Assembly: GCA_963854835.1 (NCBI GenBank)
Contig: OY978528.1
Coordinates: 10,820,242-10,884,241, forward strand
DNA from: Megamerina dolium
Lineage: Eukaryota; Arthropoda; Insecta; Diptera; Megamerinidae
Length of the DNA: 64,000 nucleotides
Direction of reading: 5' to 3'
Part shown: piece after piece, positions 36,101 to 46,250 of the stretch
How the letters are laid out: every line of letters begins with the position of its first letter
Numbering within the stretch: position 1 is the first letter of the stretch
Notes under the pieces: model-generated
Told to the model about the DNA's origin: nothing
What the model saw: only the letters and a program-made list of their open reading frames with translations
Database searches by the model: none
Made by a program: the position numbers and the translations under genes

Positions 36101-39100
36101 AATTGCCAATTCTTGCCGGCAGGTGAGTACCGTTCGAAAGAAAAATCTTTTCGAGCCCCGGGTCGATCAGCTCAACATTTATGTCATAAAGTTTGAAAAA
36201 AGACTCTTTGCTCTGTTCGTCTAATACGTAGGTTGCCTTTTTATCTTTTAAAGGATGATCTAGTACATTTTCGTCAAATCTGACATTTCCATTGGAAAGT
36301 TGGATATTTTTTAACATAAACGTACTCAGAACATTTTGATGTATAAGCGCTATTTGTGTTCTTTCCAGTAACTTGAAAAAATCATCTCGGTCAAAAAATG
36401 GATTTAACTCGTGAACATTTTCGAGCTATAATTTTTTACGATATTCGAGGTGAATTATCTCAACAACAGTTCTTCGATCATCGTCATGAAGCACGAACCC
36501 TCCAGACAATTTATAACTGGTTTAACGAATTCAAGCGTGGTCGCCGTTCGCTCCAAGACGAATTTTGTGAAGGTCGTCCAAGGTCGGTCATTATGCCAGA
36601 AACCATCGATGCTGTGCATGAACTGATAATGAAAGATCGTCATATGACATACCTTGAGATAGAGGCATCCTTCGGCATTAGTTCCACCACCGTGCATTCG
36701 ATATTGCATGAACACTGAGCTGTCAGAAAGATTTGTTCTCGTTGGATCCCACATAATCATCGCTCAAAAAAAAAAAAAGGCTCGATCGCGGTGCTTCGAA
36801 AGACGTTTTTAAGATCGTAACAGGTGACAAATCATGGATATGTGCGTATGAGCCCGCAACAAAACAGCAATCGACCGTGTGGCCACCCAACAAAAACCAT
36901 ATTTTGGAGGTGTCTGAGTCGGAGGGGCAAAAGTGCTTCGACAATTCGTTTAAGCGTATGCAAAAGTATATAAACCTTCATGGTGAATACTTTGAAAAAG
37001 AATAAAACCATTTTTGCGGGTAACCAAAGGTAAAGGGCAACCCTCGTATAATCATATTCGACCATAGCTGAACGGAGCTACGAAAGAGATATCCTCCACA
37101 TTGATTCCTCAGAGCTTTCTGAATGCAAAATATGAATGTATTTTTATATGAATGCATACGACTAACCTAATAAATGAGTTCATTTATTATCATTAGCCCT
37201 TGAGACAGTTCAAATGAATGCTTCTTTCACTTTTAATGCATTTCATTGTTCAATAATTAACAAATAACAGATAATAAATTGTCACTCAATTATTCCAATT
37301 CATGTAAATCATCTAATCAATCAAATAGATGATAAAAAGCACAAATACAAAGCCCAACGTATTCGAGCGTAGTGTATGACTCATTTGCTGTCAATGTGGC
37401 TAATTCAAAAAAATAAAATAAAATAAAAACTATAATACCAAAAGAAACAACAATAATTAATCAGAACACATTTTGCCATGCAAAAATAAAATCATTTCAC
37501 AGCTACGCGCTCCATATGAGTACATTCAACCAATTCAAGTCAGCTCAGTTGTAGGTATTGTATTCGTTACATAGGTACCTACACATATACACGTATAAAC
37601 TGGTTTCTTGTATAAGTATTTCTTGCGGTTATTATTGTTGTTGTTGTCGATATGATTTTGTACCCAATCTCAAATAACAAAAAAAAAAAAAAAATAACAA
37701 GAACAACAATAATACCAACTAATAGCAAAATGATGTAAACTACTAGTTACGACTACATTTTATATATTGTAGCGGTAGTAATACTAGTAATATAGTATTG
37801 GACATAAAGGGCCAGTGGGCAAAAGATAGGGGTTCAATAAATAAATTTATGCATTCTAAAAACGTTGGCCAATTTAATGTAAACATAAATTTTGTAGGGG
37901 AGCCCTCTTAAGGAGTGATGATAGAGGTCATATTATTTACCCCTCTAAGAGCACTTCGAGTAAAGTTAAGAGCGAAATTTATGAAAAACGTAAACTTTAT
38001 AAAGAAAAACCTCTACGAGGTAAAGATAGATGGTAAGAATGTGTTAAAAATAGATGCAATTTCAGATATTTTTTTTATTTTTCTAAAGTTAGGGACGAAA
38101 TTCGACCTAACCTGATCAAAGCTAACTCCGGGTTCGAAGTCAACAAACTCCAAAAACCCGTAGAATTGTTTATGTTTATTGATTCAATCCTCCAGACTTT
38201 GGATTCATATTAGATGTTGATCAGGCAAAGGGTTCCAGCATCTTGGACAACACATGACTAACCAAGTAACAATTTACACTTTCAGAAGGCTAAAATGGAA
38301 GTAATTGCTTCGATAAGGATTCGGTAATAATTCCGCAAGGTTGTTTGTATCAATCGTTATAAAAGAGGTTTCCAATTCGTCTTTAGGAAAAAAATCAACG
38401 AGTTTTATAGCAGTTTGAGAGGAAGAAATTCATTGAGCAGCCGCTGAGCTGCTGAATGAAAGTTATTTCGTGAAGCCACATCTATATAGCTTCTAATGGG
38501 TCTTTAGAAGGCAAATCCAAAAGTTTTCTAGCAGTTTGCTTATACAATTGAGAGCATCGTTCTAATTTTGTAGCCTCTTTTAACGACTCAGACACATCTT
38601 CTCAATATAATATCTCAGCCAAAATTGCTTCCATAAACGAAGTGGAAATAACTTCTATAAAGAACTTATCCAAGTTCAATATGTTACTTAGATATTCGGC
38701 TAAGTAAGCAACTAAGAGGTCAGACTCACTTTCGTAGATCGAAAACCAAACTCTGCAAGGCGTTCTCATCTTGCTTGCACTTACATATGGTACAAAAACC
38801 AAAAAAGTTGTCTCCTTGGACGAGACTTTACTTGAAGTTTTCGAGAGAAATTTTATTTGAACCTATTTCCGCTTGGAGGCGAGTAACGAAGAAGTCACAA
38901 CTATGAGCTGTATACCGATATTGACTTAGTTAAACGCATCAACATCTAGAAGCTGCGCTGACTCGGTAATATCGAGCGAATTGAGGAATAAACTTAAGCC
39001 AACAAGTTATTATATTCGGAACCCACTGAAGACCCGGGCAAGATCTAACCTCCACTGAAAGGAAGGTCTAACTGACAACAGCGAGAGAATAACAGAGGCG

Positions 39101-42100
39101 ACTGGCGAAGTATTCGTTCGACCAAAACCGAGTCAAATGGGTTGTATTGACCAGTAAAAAGTAAGTTAATAAGCAAGTAAATGTAAAACCCATTGCAATC
39201 TAATTACGTTTCTGCTAATTTACGTAAATATTCTGACGGAAGCCTTATTCAAATATCTACCGGGTATAATGGCGCGCGTGTCAATATGACTTTTAAATGA
39301 CAAAATGTTTTATGCAAAGTGCAAAAGGGTTAAGACAGACAGTTATCTACTTGAATACCGTTATTTTACTTAGTTATTTACTACTTAAACTACTTAAAGC
39401 AAGTCTTTGTCCTACTTATGAGGAAATTGGGAAAGTCGACAACAAACAGAATGCATGGATGTAGGTATAATTAAATAGTTATATATGTCAAAATTTGCTA
39501 CTTGAGAATGTCTACTGTTCTACTTATTCGTTTACATTGCGATTAACGATTACAAAGCACATTTAATGGTGTGCAATATGCACGACTTTTGTGTGAGGCA
39601 AATCAGATTTGCTTGCTGAATTCATTATGGCCGGAAGCAATAACTATTGATCTTGTTACAATTTGAGGTTAAGCGGCTCTTAACCCCAAAATCTTTCACA
39701 CGCGCGCGCATTGTTTGAGGAAATTACAAATTGCAAAATTCGGCGCGAACAAATACTGGCTTAAACGGATGTAAATGTGGAGAGATATTGTAAAAACTGA
39801 GTGGGATTAATGTCTGAATTTTAAGAGAGTGTTATGGTATCTGCTCGAAACTCACAACATTTGTGAACCTTTGTGACCTTAGGGTTTTGCGGACTCGCTA
39901 GCTACAATCAACGTATAGACAGTATTAGTGCGACACCAGAAGAAATTCCTTTTATGGATTAAAGTAATAGTCATTTAAAATTATATTCTGTGCTAATTTT
40001 AATAGGAGCTCATTCCTGTCCCAGAACCCTTGTGCAATTCCCCTCCAAACTTTTATTCAAGTTTTCACAACAGTCGTACAGGAGCTTAGGAGCTGAATAA
40101 TTTTTACGACTCGACCTTTCGGCACCAATCATTTCTTAGTGATTAACATTTCGTAAGCATGGGCATCTATTAAATAAATTGATAGTCCCGAGACTCTCAA
40201 TCAAAATACCGTTTTTGTCAAAATTATCTTTTATTCTTCAACATAATCCCCTTTTAGGGCATTACACTTATTCCAGTGGTCTACCTTTAGAATGGTGCTT
40301 CTTATCTAACTCCTCATCGCATTTGTTTCGCATTTGACTTAATCATTAGAGCAAAACCGTTTTTTCTGCAGCCATCATTTCAAGTTTGGAAATAGTCAAT
40401 AGTCGCTAGGGGTATGGGGCAGCAATTCATCCATGAAGATTATTCCATGCGCATCCTAAAAAACGCTGGGCACAATTTTACCGACAGACTGTAGGGATTT
40501 TCTACGCTTTGCAGGTGACTCATGCAATTCTCTCCACACAGTCGACTGCATATTGGACTCGGGAATGTTGTGTTAAGCCGATTTGTCATTCATTGTTATG
40601 AATCGACGCAAAAACTTCTCTGGATTACGCTTAAAGAGGGTCAAATTTTTATCTGAATCAACGACACGACGCTCTGTTGAATATTGTGTGAGAAAACGCG
40701 ATACCCGTAGCAATCTCACCTAAATTCAATCGGTGATTATGCAACCCCTTATTTTTTCAATGATTTCTGGAGTTATCACCTCAATTGGATGTAGAGAGTG
40801 AGCAGCACCTTTGAAGCTTGTAAGGCAATATTTAAACTCAACAGATTGCTTTCGATAGAGCAGATGTAACACGTTTCAAACCATTCTTGGGTCCATACGG
40901 AATTTTTTCGAATCAAAAGGAAGTATTTAATGAGCACACGAAATTACATTTTTCATTCATTCATTCATTCGGTCAGCTGTAATTTTCACTTCCCAAGAAT
41001 GGACAGGTTTACGTCCCGGAAGTATTCGACCACATGGTTGACCTAGGTCCATTCACCTCATCAGAATACGGAAATGCTTTGTACAGGAACAACAACAACA
41101 ACAGCTGTAATTTATAAAGTAATGAATGAAATGTCATAAAATTTGACAGGTAGCTTTTTTTCTAACAGAAAAAGAACATGTTTTTGCAGTGTCATTTAGT
41201 AGAAAGTCTCAGGACTTAGCACTTTCATCGTACGCACTCTTTATTCAATGGTTTTATGTAATTTAATTTATACAGGGTGATTTTTTAGCAACTTTATATT
41301 TGGCACTGAAGACGTTACTGCTCATGTCTGGTTGAATGGATACGTGAACAATCAAAATAGGTGTGAAGAGCAGCCGACATTCAAGAACTGCCAATGCATC
41401 CCAAAAAATGCACTGTTTGGTGTGGATTATGTGCCGTTGGAATCATTGGACAGTACTTTTCAAAGACGACATTGAATTATATAGATCGTTCTATCGACTC
41501 AAATATAAATTTCATACATTTCTCTAAATTTGGTGTGTTTTTCTTTTAAATCAAATCCTCAAGGCTCTTAAAAAATCACCCTGAACAATAATATCGACAA
41601 TCTGACAGTTTGACAGCTTGAACTGTCATAAAATCACTACTGGAAAAATCACCTTTAAATGAATCACCCTATATTATTATTCTCCATCGCTTCTGTTAAC
41701 TCTTTTATACGTAGCTATGTGCCATGAATTGAGATACCATCATCAGATGACTAATAAATACTACAATATGTGTAGATATGTGTAGTACATATTTGTTCGT
41801 GTAGGGGTATTAATTAGATATGAGATAATATATAAATAGATATAATTTATTCTAATCGTATATTTATGTACATATATATTTTATTAAATGTAGATGTTTA
41901 CTTTCTCTTTCAATTTTATTTTATTCAAATTTTTGAAATTTTATTTTGAAATTTTGATAAGATGTTTACATGGGGTGGGCTTGACCAAATTTCTTTGCAG
42001 TCTCTAGTGCCAAATATTAATTTGTTTCTCTATATAGCTACTTCTGTATATGGTTAATAAAATACTTTGGTGAATAGCTTTTTTAAACATGTTTGCATCA

Positions 42101-44472
42101 CTAAGTGCTAGTCAATACGTGGTTATATAAAGGAAATGAAAATAATAAATAATTACAAAGAAATTCACCACAAGTTAAAACTATTAAATATATAAATCTA
42201 ACTACCTGCTAAATACCAATTACAGGAAATAATAATAACAACCTATAAATTTTATGATAATGAGTACAGTAGTACTAAATTTAAATCCAATAAAGTAGAT
42301 AATATATATTATTTGGGAATTAACCAACTCAGAGCACCTAACTGGGTGCTTTTTCGCTTATGTAAATAATAAATAAGAGAATAAGAAAAAATTGCAAAAT
42401 AAAAAAATGTGAAACAAAATGATAAAATAAAACCAAAATAACAAAAATATGATTTTACATTGTGGTGATGTTTGAAAATTACTATTCTGATATTTTCATA
42501 GTTCAATGACATCCCAAATGAAAGTTTCAAACTGTCTGGTCTTATTTAATTGAATACAATCAAATACTATGGGATGTGATGGTCAAGGACAATCAAAAAA
42601 TCATATTGATATAACACACACATACATGCATATATTATATAATGCACACAATGCTTATACACATACGTATTGTAATTTTCTTGATTACGCACGCGACAAT
42701 CTTACGCATAAAATATGAAGAAACATCAACAACAACAAAATGTGAATGCCACAAATGTTTAATTTCAAGATAGCTAATTTAAAGTGATTTAAAAATAATG
42801 AAAATAAATATAGAAAAAAAAAGGGAAATGTACAAATTGAAATGTATCTTCATATATATACAGATTCTAGCTTCAAACTGAGTAGAATTAATTGAATTGA
42901 ATAAAATTATAAAAAATGTCTTGTTTGCATTCAACACAATAACACAATTAGGTATATGAATATGTACATAATATAAAAATATACAATATAAAATATGAAT
43001 AGAAATATATGTATATACATTTACATAGAGAATGAATCAATTGACTTTCACAAAAACTCGCAAAAAAACAATCCAATTAAAAATAAGTCAATTTTGGCAA
43101 GGTATATATTATTTTTTTTTATTAAAAACTGCTACTAAATTCTTAGTATTGGACCTAATAAGGCGTAACAATTTGGAAATTTGTTATTAGTGAGATCTAG
43201 AATGACTGGCTCGCATACTAGACAGAATTTTTTTTTTTTTAATATACATCATTTTCCTGCTAGGCACTAGCTAGACACAGCACCCTGTATATAAATACCT
43301 ATATACGTTGCTCTTATCTAAAATAAATGTGTATATGTGTGCCGATATGAGCCATATGTATGAAATACAATATCTGTTAGACTAACTAAATACGTTTATA
43401 TTAAAGTTAAGACACAACACAAACGCATTTCAATGATAAGAAGAACTCAAACGTAGTAAAAAAATAGAATTTCATAAAGAAATAATTTTTTAACGAAATA
43501 TCTTTAATATAAAAGAGAAAAATACATTATCAATGAACCTACAACAGAACATTTTTATCTTCCATACCTAAACTTGACATAGATAGTCGCAATGAAAAAA
43601 CAACAACAAAATAAGTACATATATTGTAGTAGGTACATACATATTACCATATGTAGGTACCTAAATATATGTTTTACTAAGATATTGTATTCCCTCTCCT
43701 ATGCTTATCCTATCATCAATGTCAGTACAATACGTCTGTAGATAATGCCAAAGACAATAATACAGACAGAGACAGTCTACAGAGGGTTTATGTTCCAACA
43801 GTGAAAATTTCCATTTTAATTTTTCTTTGAATTCCTTGGCATAGACATCAATATCACATCATACTACCCCACCAGAGACAAAATCATTGCCACCCAGCAT
43901 TATGTATACAGATAACGCATAAAGATACACACAAAAAATCGATCAAAACAGAGGTAGGATTGAAGGAGGGATTTTCTTTGGTTGTAATGTTCTGTACACA
44001 CATATTGAATTTGAAGAAAATATTTCACTTCAAGCAGCTGTGTGGTGATAATTTTCCAAAAAGAATGTAATTATTATATTCACATATTGATTATGAATGA
44101 ATATTACTTACAGAATGCACCAACTATGCCCAATAGACGTCCACCATATTTCATATGCCATGGCACCTCGGGACCACCAACTGAATCCGGTTGATTGGGA
44201 CGTGCCATCAACCCTGTGATTTTTTCAGCAAAAGACTATAAATCAACAAAATTAACATTAAAAGTTTAATGATAAATGTTAAACATCAATAAAAATAAAA
44301 AAAGATGTAAGCAGCAATCCGCATTGATTGTATTTGAGTGGTACAAAAGAGGCTCCTGTCATTTTTCGTCAGCATAAAAAAATGTATTTCATTTTTTTTT
44401 TTTTTTTTCGTTTGTTCAACACACAATTACAATTCAATTAATTATTACATTCTACCATTATGTACATACCAT
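25756..44472 (-). CDS. fwe: flower gene (whole coding span), membrane protein of synaptic vesicles and cell competition
   Basis: Flower is a small multi-pass membrane protein, described in flies as a synaptic-vesicle Ca2+ channel that couples exocytosis to endocytosis and, through C-terminal isoforms, as a fitness mark in cell competition. Coding exons on the minus strand: 44472-44470, 44235-44112, 34411-34204, 34134-34027, then either 33317-33185 or 25894-25756. Every junction is GT/AG and phases join, giving 191 or 193 residues against about 194 in Drosophila. Hydrophobic segments lie at about residues 35-58, 62-86 and 103-140; a Glu in MMLEAPCC (residue 80) matches the acidic residue implicated in Ca2+ conduction. 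Intron lengths are 234, 9700, 69 and 709 or 8132 bp; the long ones are full of dead transposons. Identification rests on [23 protein letters not shown] and the alternative tails, and is strong. Confidence 0.92.
25917..25934. repeat. (GT)n microsatellite
   Basis: Nine units just upstream of the distal flower exon, in its intron. Confidence 0.85.
26150..26575. other. Intronic stretch of unrecognised, gene-like composition
   Basis: Less A+T-rich than its surroundings, with no long frame and no match to the other elements here. Possibly an old transposon piece. Confidence 0.35.
26582..26797 (-). mobile_element. tRNA-derived SINE, subtype A, lacking its head
   Basis: Reverse orientation: tail complement (GGTTAGGTTTAGATTATGTG), then GAGAGGACACACTTAGGCC, then AACGGCAGAACCC and TTTGTCACAGAGC. 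It stops at about 26797, before the tRNA-like part. A ~16-bp deletion around the GTGCGTGTTAAATTT block is specific to this copy. Confidence 0.8.
26810..27110 (+). pseudogene. LINE RNase H fragment
   Basis: A frame with [34 protein letters not shown] and [13 protein letters not shown] shows the WVP(G/x)..GNE(x)(A/V) RNase H pattern of I/R1-type LINEs, ending at a TGA near 27090. It is a remnant without the rest of ORF2. Confidence 0.65.
27135..27420. repeat. 143-bp tandem duplication, two copies
   Basis: Copies start at ATTCTTACAAT at 27135 and 27278 and share GGGTGATGATGTTATGAGCA and GTCACCA blocks. Moderately diverged. Confidence 0.8.
27688..27700. repeat. 13-bp target-site duplication, left copy
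   Basis: GTAAGGACTTGAA is repeated exactly at 28502-28514, bracketing the RTE-like LINE fragment. Confidence 0.85.
27701..28501 (+). mobile_element. 5'-truncated RTE/BovB-like LINE
   Basis: About 800 bp of the 3' part of a non-LTR retrotransposon. It encodes the thumb and C-terminal part of a reverse transcriptase: [19 protein letters not shown] (about 27778), [68 protein letters not shown] residues, and in another frame [20 protein letters not shown] and WRSMLFSA before TAA. Two frameshifts (about 27940 and 28320) kill it. The 3' end is TATGGCCACATAAGTAAGTA, a simple-repeat tail typical of RTE-type elements rather than poly(A). A 13-bp target duplication brackets it. Confidence 0.88.
28515..30490. 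other. A+T-rich intronic DNA of flower
   Basis: Very A+T-rich; a (GT)n run at 29275-29302; no frame or repeat family recognised. Confidence 0.5.
29275..29302. repeat. (GT)n microsatellite
   Basis: About 14 dinucleotide units in the long flower intron. Confidence 0.9.
30496..30599. repeat. 13-bp minisatellite, eight units
   Basis: Eight consecutive 13-bp units of the type GTTGCATCAACAT / GTTGCTTAGACAT, all in exact register. Confidence 0.9.
31130..32120 (+). pseudogene. mariner relic (mauritiana-like)
   Basis: Plus-strand pieces in several frames follow the order of a mariner transposase: [14 protein letters not shown] (about 31405-31445), EKWFTYDN(T)VHKR (about 31636-31672), RKVLLYIW (about 31735), [15 protein letters not shown] (about 31829). 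Many stops and shifts. TIRs were not found. It lies in the long flower intron. Confidence 0.65.
32130..33070. other. A+T-rich DNA following the proximal flower stop codon
   Basis: Immediately 3' of the proximal terminal exon on the flower strand, so some of it may be 3' UTR. Several AATAAA-like hexamers occur on that strand by composition alone, and none can be singled out. Confidence 0.4.
33083..33119. repeat. (TTG)n microsatellite
   Basis: About 12 units, probably within the 3' UTR or flank of the proximal flower isoform. Confidence 0.9.
33185..33317 (-). CDS. fwe: flower, alternative terminal coding exon, proximal
   Basis: Acceptor AATATCAG (AG complement at 33318-33319) followed by 133 coding bases. 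The first base completes the Lys codon AA|A, then 43 residues [43 protein letters not shown] and TAA at 33187-33185. It shares only the initial AS(x)(x)(D/E)M pattern with the distal alternative exon and is rich in Gln and Met. Its use gives a 191-residue protein. Located 709 bp after exon 4, it would be reached first by the spliceosome. Confidence 0.9.
33420..33436. repeat. (GT)n microsatellite
   Basis: Eight dinucleotide units in the flower intron; a TAG run follows at 33480-33498. Confidence 0.8.
34027..34134 (-). CDS. fwe: flower coding exon 4
   Basis: 108 bp between acceptor TTCTTACAG and donor GTGAGT. Encodes the last membrane region: [35 protein letters not shown] and two bases of Lys. 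If the following intron were retained, translation would read AAA AAG TGA and stop two residues later, a possible third, tail-less product. Confidence 0.92.
34204..34411 (-). CDS. fwe: flower coding exon 3
   Basis: 208 bp between acceptor CATTTACAG and donor GTATGT. Completes Phe (T|TT), then encodes [40 protein letters not shown] and [28 protein letters not shown]. Contains two hydrophobic helices and the Glu of MMLEAPCC (residue 80), which corresponds to the acidic residue reported to be important for Ca2+ conduction in fly Flower. A 69-bp intron follows. Confidence 0.92.
34636..35290. repeat. Degenerate AGGCGTGGTTTT repeat element
   Basis: Spaced copies of the block (G)TAGG(C/T)GTGGTTTT at about 34639, 34772 and 35077 and of TTTGTATGG(C/G)AGGTAGGC, ending in an AGACAGGCAG run and CATGGCTAAATCGACTGAG. 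These words recur in many fly genomes and share the CGCCCA/CATACAAA vocabulary of the element at 21305-23200 in opposite orientation. No coding. Family name uncertain. Confidence 0.55.
35854..36170 (-). mobile_element. tRNA-derived SINE, subtype A
   Basis: Reverse copy with tail complement TAGGTTACGTTAGGTTATGT, body blocks AGAAGGGACCTACTTATATT and GAAAGAAAAATCTTTTCGA; the tRNA-like head is reduced to a short CCCCGGG...GATCAG remnant. A mariner lies 56 bp further on. Confidence 0.82.
36227..37046 (+). mobile_element. mariner (cecropia-like), internally deleted
   Basis: Ends CGTAGGTTGCC at the left and GGGCAACCCTCG at the right are inverted, with TA at 36225-36226 and 37047-37048. From ATG 36398 the frame reads [20 protein letters not shown], ...[20 protein letters not shown], ...[16 protein letters not shown], then TGA at 36716-36718 where the family has Leu. 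Further pieces include [20 protein letters not shown] (about 36819-36875), then directly the C-terminal [22 protein letters not shown] residues (about 36948-37002): roughly the middle third, with the second and third catalytic Asp, is missing. Confidence 0.85.
37060..38215. other. A+T-rich intronic DNA of flower
   Basis: No frame or repeat recognised apart from a poly(A) run near 37680. Confidence 0.45.
38220..39182 (+). pseudogene. Old RTE-like LINE copy, strongly decayed
   Basis: Aligns by eye with 27787-28500. AAAGGGTTCCAGCATCTTGG matches the KESRRLGQ codons; AAGTAAGCAACTAAGAGGTC matches KQLRSR; GAGCTGTATACCGATATTGA and TTAAACGCATCAACATC match [12 protein letters not shown]; the tail is a degenerate GTAAGTTAATAAGCAAGTAA. 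Many stops and an apparent insertion between about 38290 and 38640 mark it as much older than the copy at 27701. Confidence 0.7.
40185..41217 (-). mobile_element. mariner relic with decayed inverted ends
   Basis: Ends AGTCCCGAGACTCTC (left) and GAAAGTCTCAGGACT (right) are inverted with mismatches; TA precedes the left end. Minus-strand pieces [14 protein letters not shown] (about 40630-40590), [18 protein letters not shown], then [14 protein letters not shown] and SDY(x)LFPNLK match a mariner transposase with stops and deletions. Confidence 0.65.
41273..41583 (+). mobile_element. Internally deleted Tc1/mariner-type element, 311 bp
   Basis: Same family as the element at 55772-57207: left end CAGGGTGATTTTTTAGCAAC, right end CTTAAAAAATCACCCTG, TA before the left end. 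It keeps TGGTTGAATGGATACGTGAA ([10 protein letters not shown]) and CATCCCAAAAAATGCACTGT. A second TCACCCTATA-like end near 41663-41673 suggests another, truncated copy beside it. Confidence 0.8.
41680..44105. other. A+T-rich intronic DNA of flower
   Basis: First part of the 9.7-kb second intron. No frame, RNA gene or element recognised. Confidence 0.5.
44112..44235 (-). CDS. fwe: flower coding exon 2
   Basis: 124 bp between acceptor GATTTATAG and donor GTAAGT. Encodes residues 2-42 plus one base: [41 protein letters not shown]. The SFAEKITGL(L/M)ARPNQ start is typical of fly Flower. Cytosolic N-terminus, then the start of the first hydrophobic helix. Confidence 0.93.
44470..44472 (-). CDS. 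fwe: flower coding exon 1 (start codon only)
   Basis: AACAAAATG|GTATGTACAT: the ATG sits directly before a good donor and joins in phase to exon 2, giving MSFAEK. The context CAAAATG fits fly initiation sites. The exon's 5' UTR extends to an unknown start site in roughly 44500-44750. No other ATG is needed to explain the protein. Confidence 0.8.
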
Positions 44473-45851
44473 TTTGTTTTTTTAATACTATTGAATATCA
44501 CTATTTATTTAAAAGTTGATAATTCACTTCAATATTTCACTATTATCTTTTAGCGTAAATACAAATTTTTCTCACACGTAAAACTTTTTCCGCCTCCCTT
44601 TTCTTTTTAACAAACTACACATACAAACCAATTCGATTCTTTTCTTTATTCTTTCTTCTCTTCACTTTTCTTCTATTATATTACTTGTGATTTCGTTAAA
44701 TTCTCTTCTTCTTCTTCTTGCTATTGAGTACTTATAGAACGAGCGTCAATTTTGACATTCATATGCATGAAAGCAACGAGTAGCGAGTGCAAGTCATATG
44801 CAAAGCAAATGAGTATGTTCGTTAAGGGAGATTGTATTTTATTACGAAGGTATAAACTAAGAGTTACCTTAATATTTGGGATCAAAACGTCATCCTGTTT
44901 TAAGAGATTTTGTTTCGTATTTGCATAATAATTATTCAAAAGAAATGTCTTCTTCGTACTTCGATACGATTATTTCAAGACGAAAATGATTTACGTCTTC
45001 CTTTAATAAATATCTGGGACTTTTTGTGTTTCCGGGGATGATTATTTTAAGAAGTACGTCTTCAATTAAAAATCACATAGTACTATCAGTTTTGTTCGTT
45101 TCGAAATGGAAAGACATGAAACAATTTTGTTGTTGTTGTAGCAGCAAGAATACGGAAATACTTTATTCAAAACACTACGGAACGTAGCCCCGTAAGTTCT
45201 TGTTCACATTTTTTTTTTTTTTTTTTTGTTCAAATGTCATTGCTTTGTTTTCAATGTGTTCTTCAGTATACAAAACAGTTGCAAAAATTAAAATAAATTA
45301 CGGTCATTTATAGATTTCCTTAATAAAAAAACTGGCGATTATGTTTTTAAGCTGAGTTTCTTATTATAAAAATGAGCCGTTAGTGAAATTTCAAAAATAT
45401 TTAAAAGTCTAAGTTGTGATTATTTAATTTTTGTTGCATACCAAATAAGGGTTGCTTAACGCTCACATTGCCCTCTATTGCTTTACGTTTACAATTATAC
45501 CATGAATTCTGATTATATTCTAATTGGAAATGATAGAGCAATAAAAAAATCCTTTCCCTATCGTATGCATAATATTTGAACATATGTTCCTCCTAATAAG
45601 ACGATCTTTTGATTTTTGCCATAGTATAATAGTGGGATTCATGCAATCGTATAACCATTTAAACCGTATAAGTTTATAAGGTTTACGCGTATTGTTGTAT
45701 GAACGCACCAAAAATGTCATTGTGTAAAGGCCGTAAATCAATCAGCATATTATTGTTAACAACAACAAAATAAAAATGTCGAAAATTAGCATTATTGGTA
45801 AAAATACAAATTAATGATTGGGCTGTTTGAGAAAAATGAAAGTAATTATTC

Positions 45852-46250
45852 TTAATTTAATATCGAAGTTTTTTTCGAATGGTGTTCAGAAAAAGCTGGA
45901 GGACGACGCAAAAGAGGAAGACCAAACCTCCGGTGGAAAGACCAAGTACTGGAGAACCTGACGGCGCTTGGAATTTCTAACTGGCGCCAGCTATCGAAGA
46001 ACAGAGATGGCTGGCGAAGCATGTTATTTTCGGCCTAAATCGATATTCGGTTGTTATGGCCACATAAGTAAGTCAAGTTCAGAAAAAGCGATGTCACAAG
46101 GGTTATGCCGTTCGGAACCGGATAAAATAAGTAGGTCCCTTCTAATATTGTCCAAAATTTAAAACGCACAACAGTAATGGAAGAGAAGCTCGGCCAAAGA
46201 GCGCCTCGGGACTTTAAATGGCACATATTTATTTTTTATTTTATTTATTT
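45852..46250 (+). mobile_element. tRNA-derived SINE, subtype B, split by a LINE
   Basis: The left part, AATTTAATATCGAAG with a T-rich run and TTCGAATGGTGTTCAG, breaks at 45896. The right part resumes at 46077 with TTCAGAAAAAGCGATGTCAC and runs through TAAGTAGGTCCCTTCTAATA and the subtype B 3' end (CTCGGCCAAAGAGCGCC) to a T-rich tail. Part of the body before the break is missing. Confidence 0.8.
45897..46076 (+). mobile_element. RTE-like LINE, extreme 3' fragment, 180 bp
   Basis: Nearly identical to 28316-28495 (GAAGACCAAACCTCCGGTGG, then CTGGCGAAGCATGTTATTTT and GGCCACATAAGTAAGT). It encodes [20 protein letters not shown] and WRSMLFSA in one frame. Exact 13-bp GTTCAGAAAAAGC copies flank it at 45884-45896 and 46077-46089. 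Severe 5' truncation is normal for LINE insertions. Confidence 0.9.
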
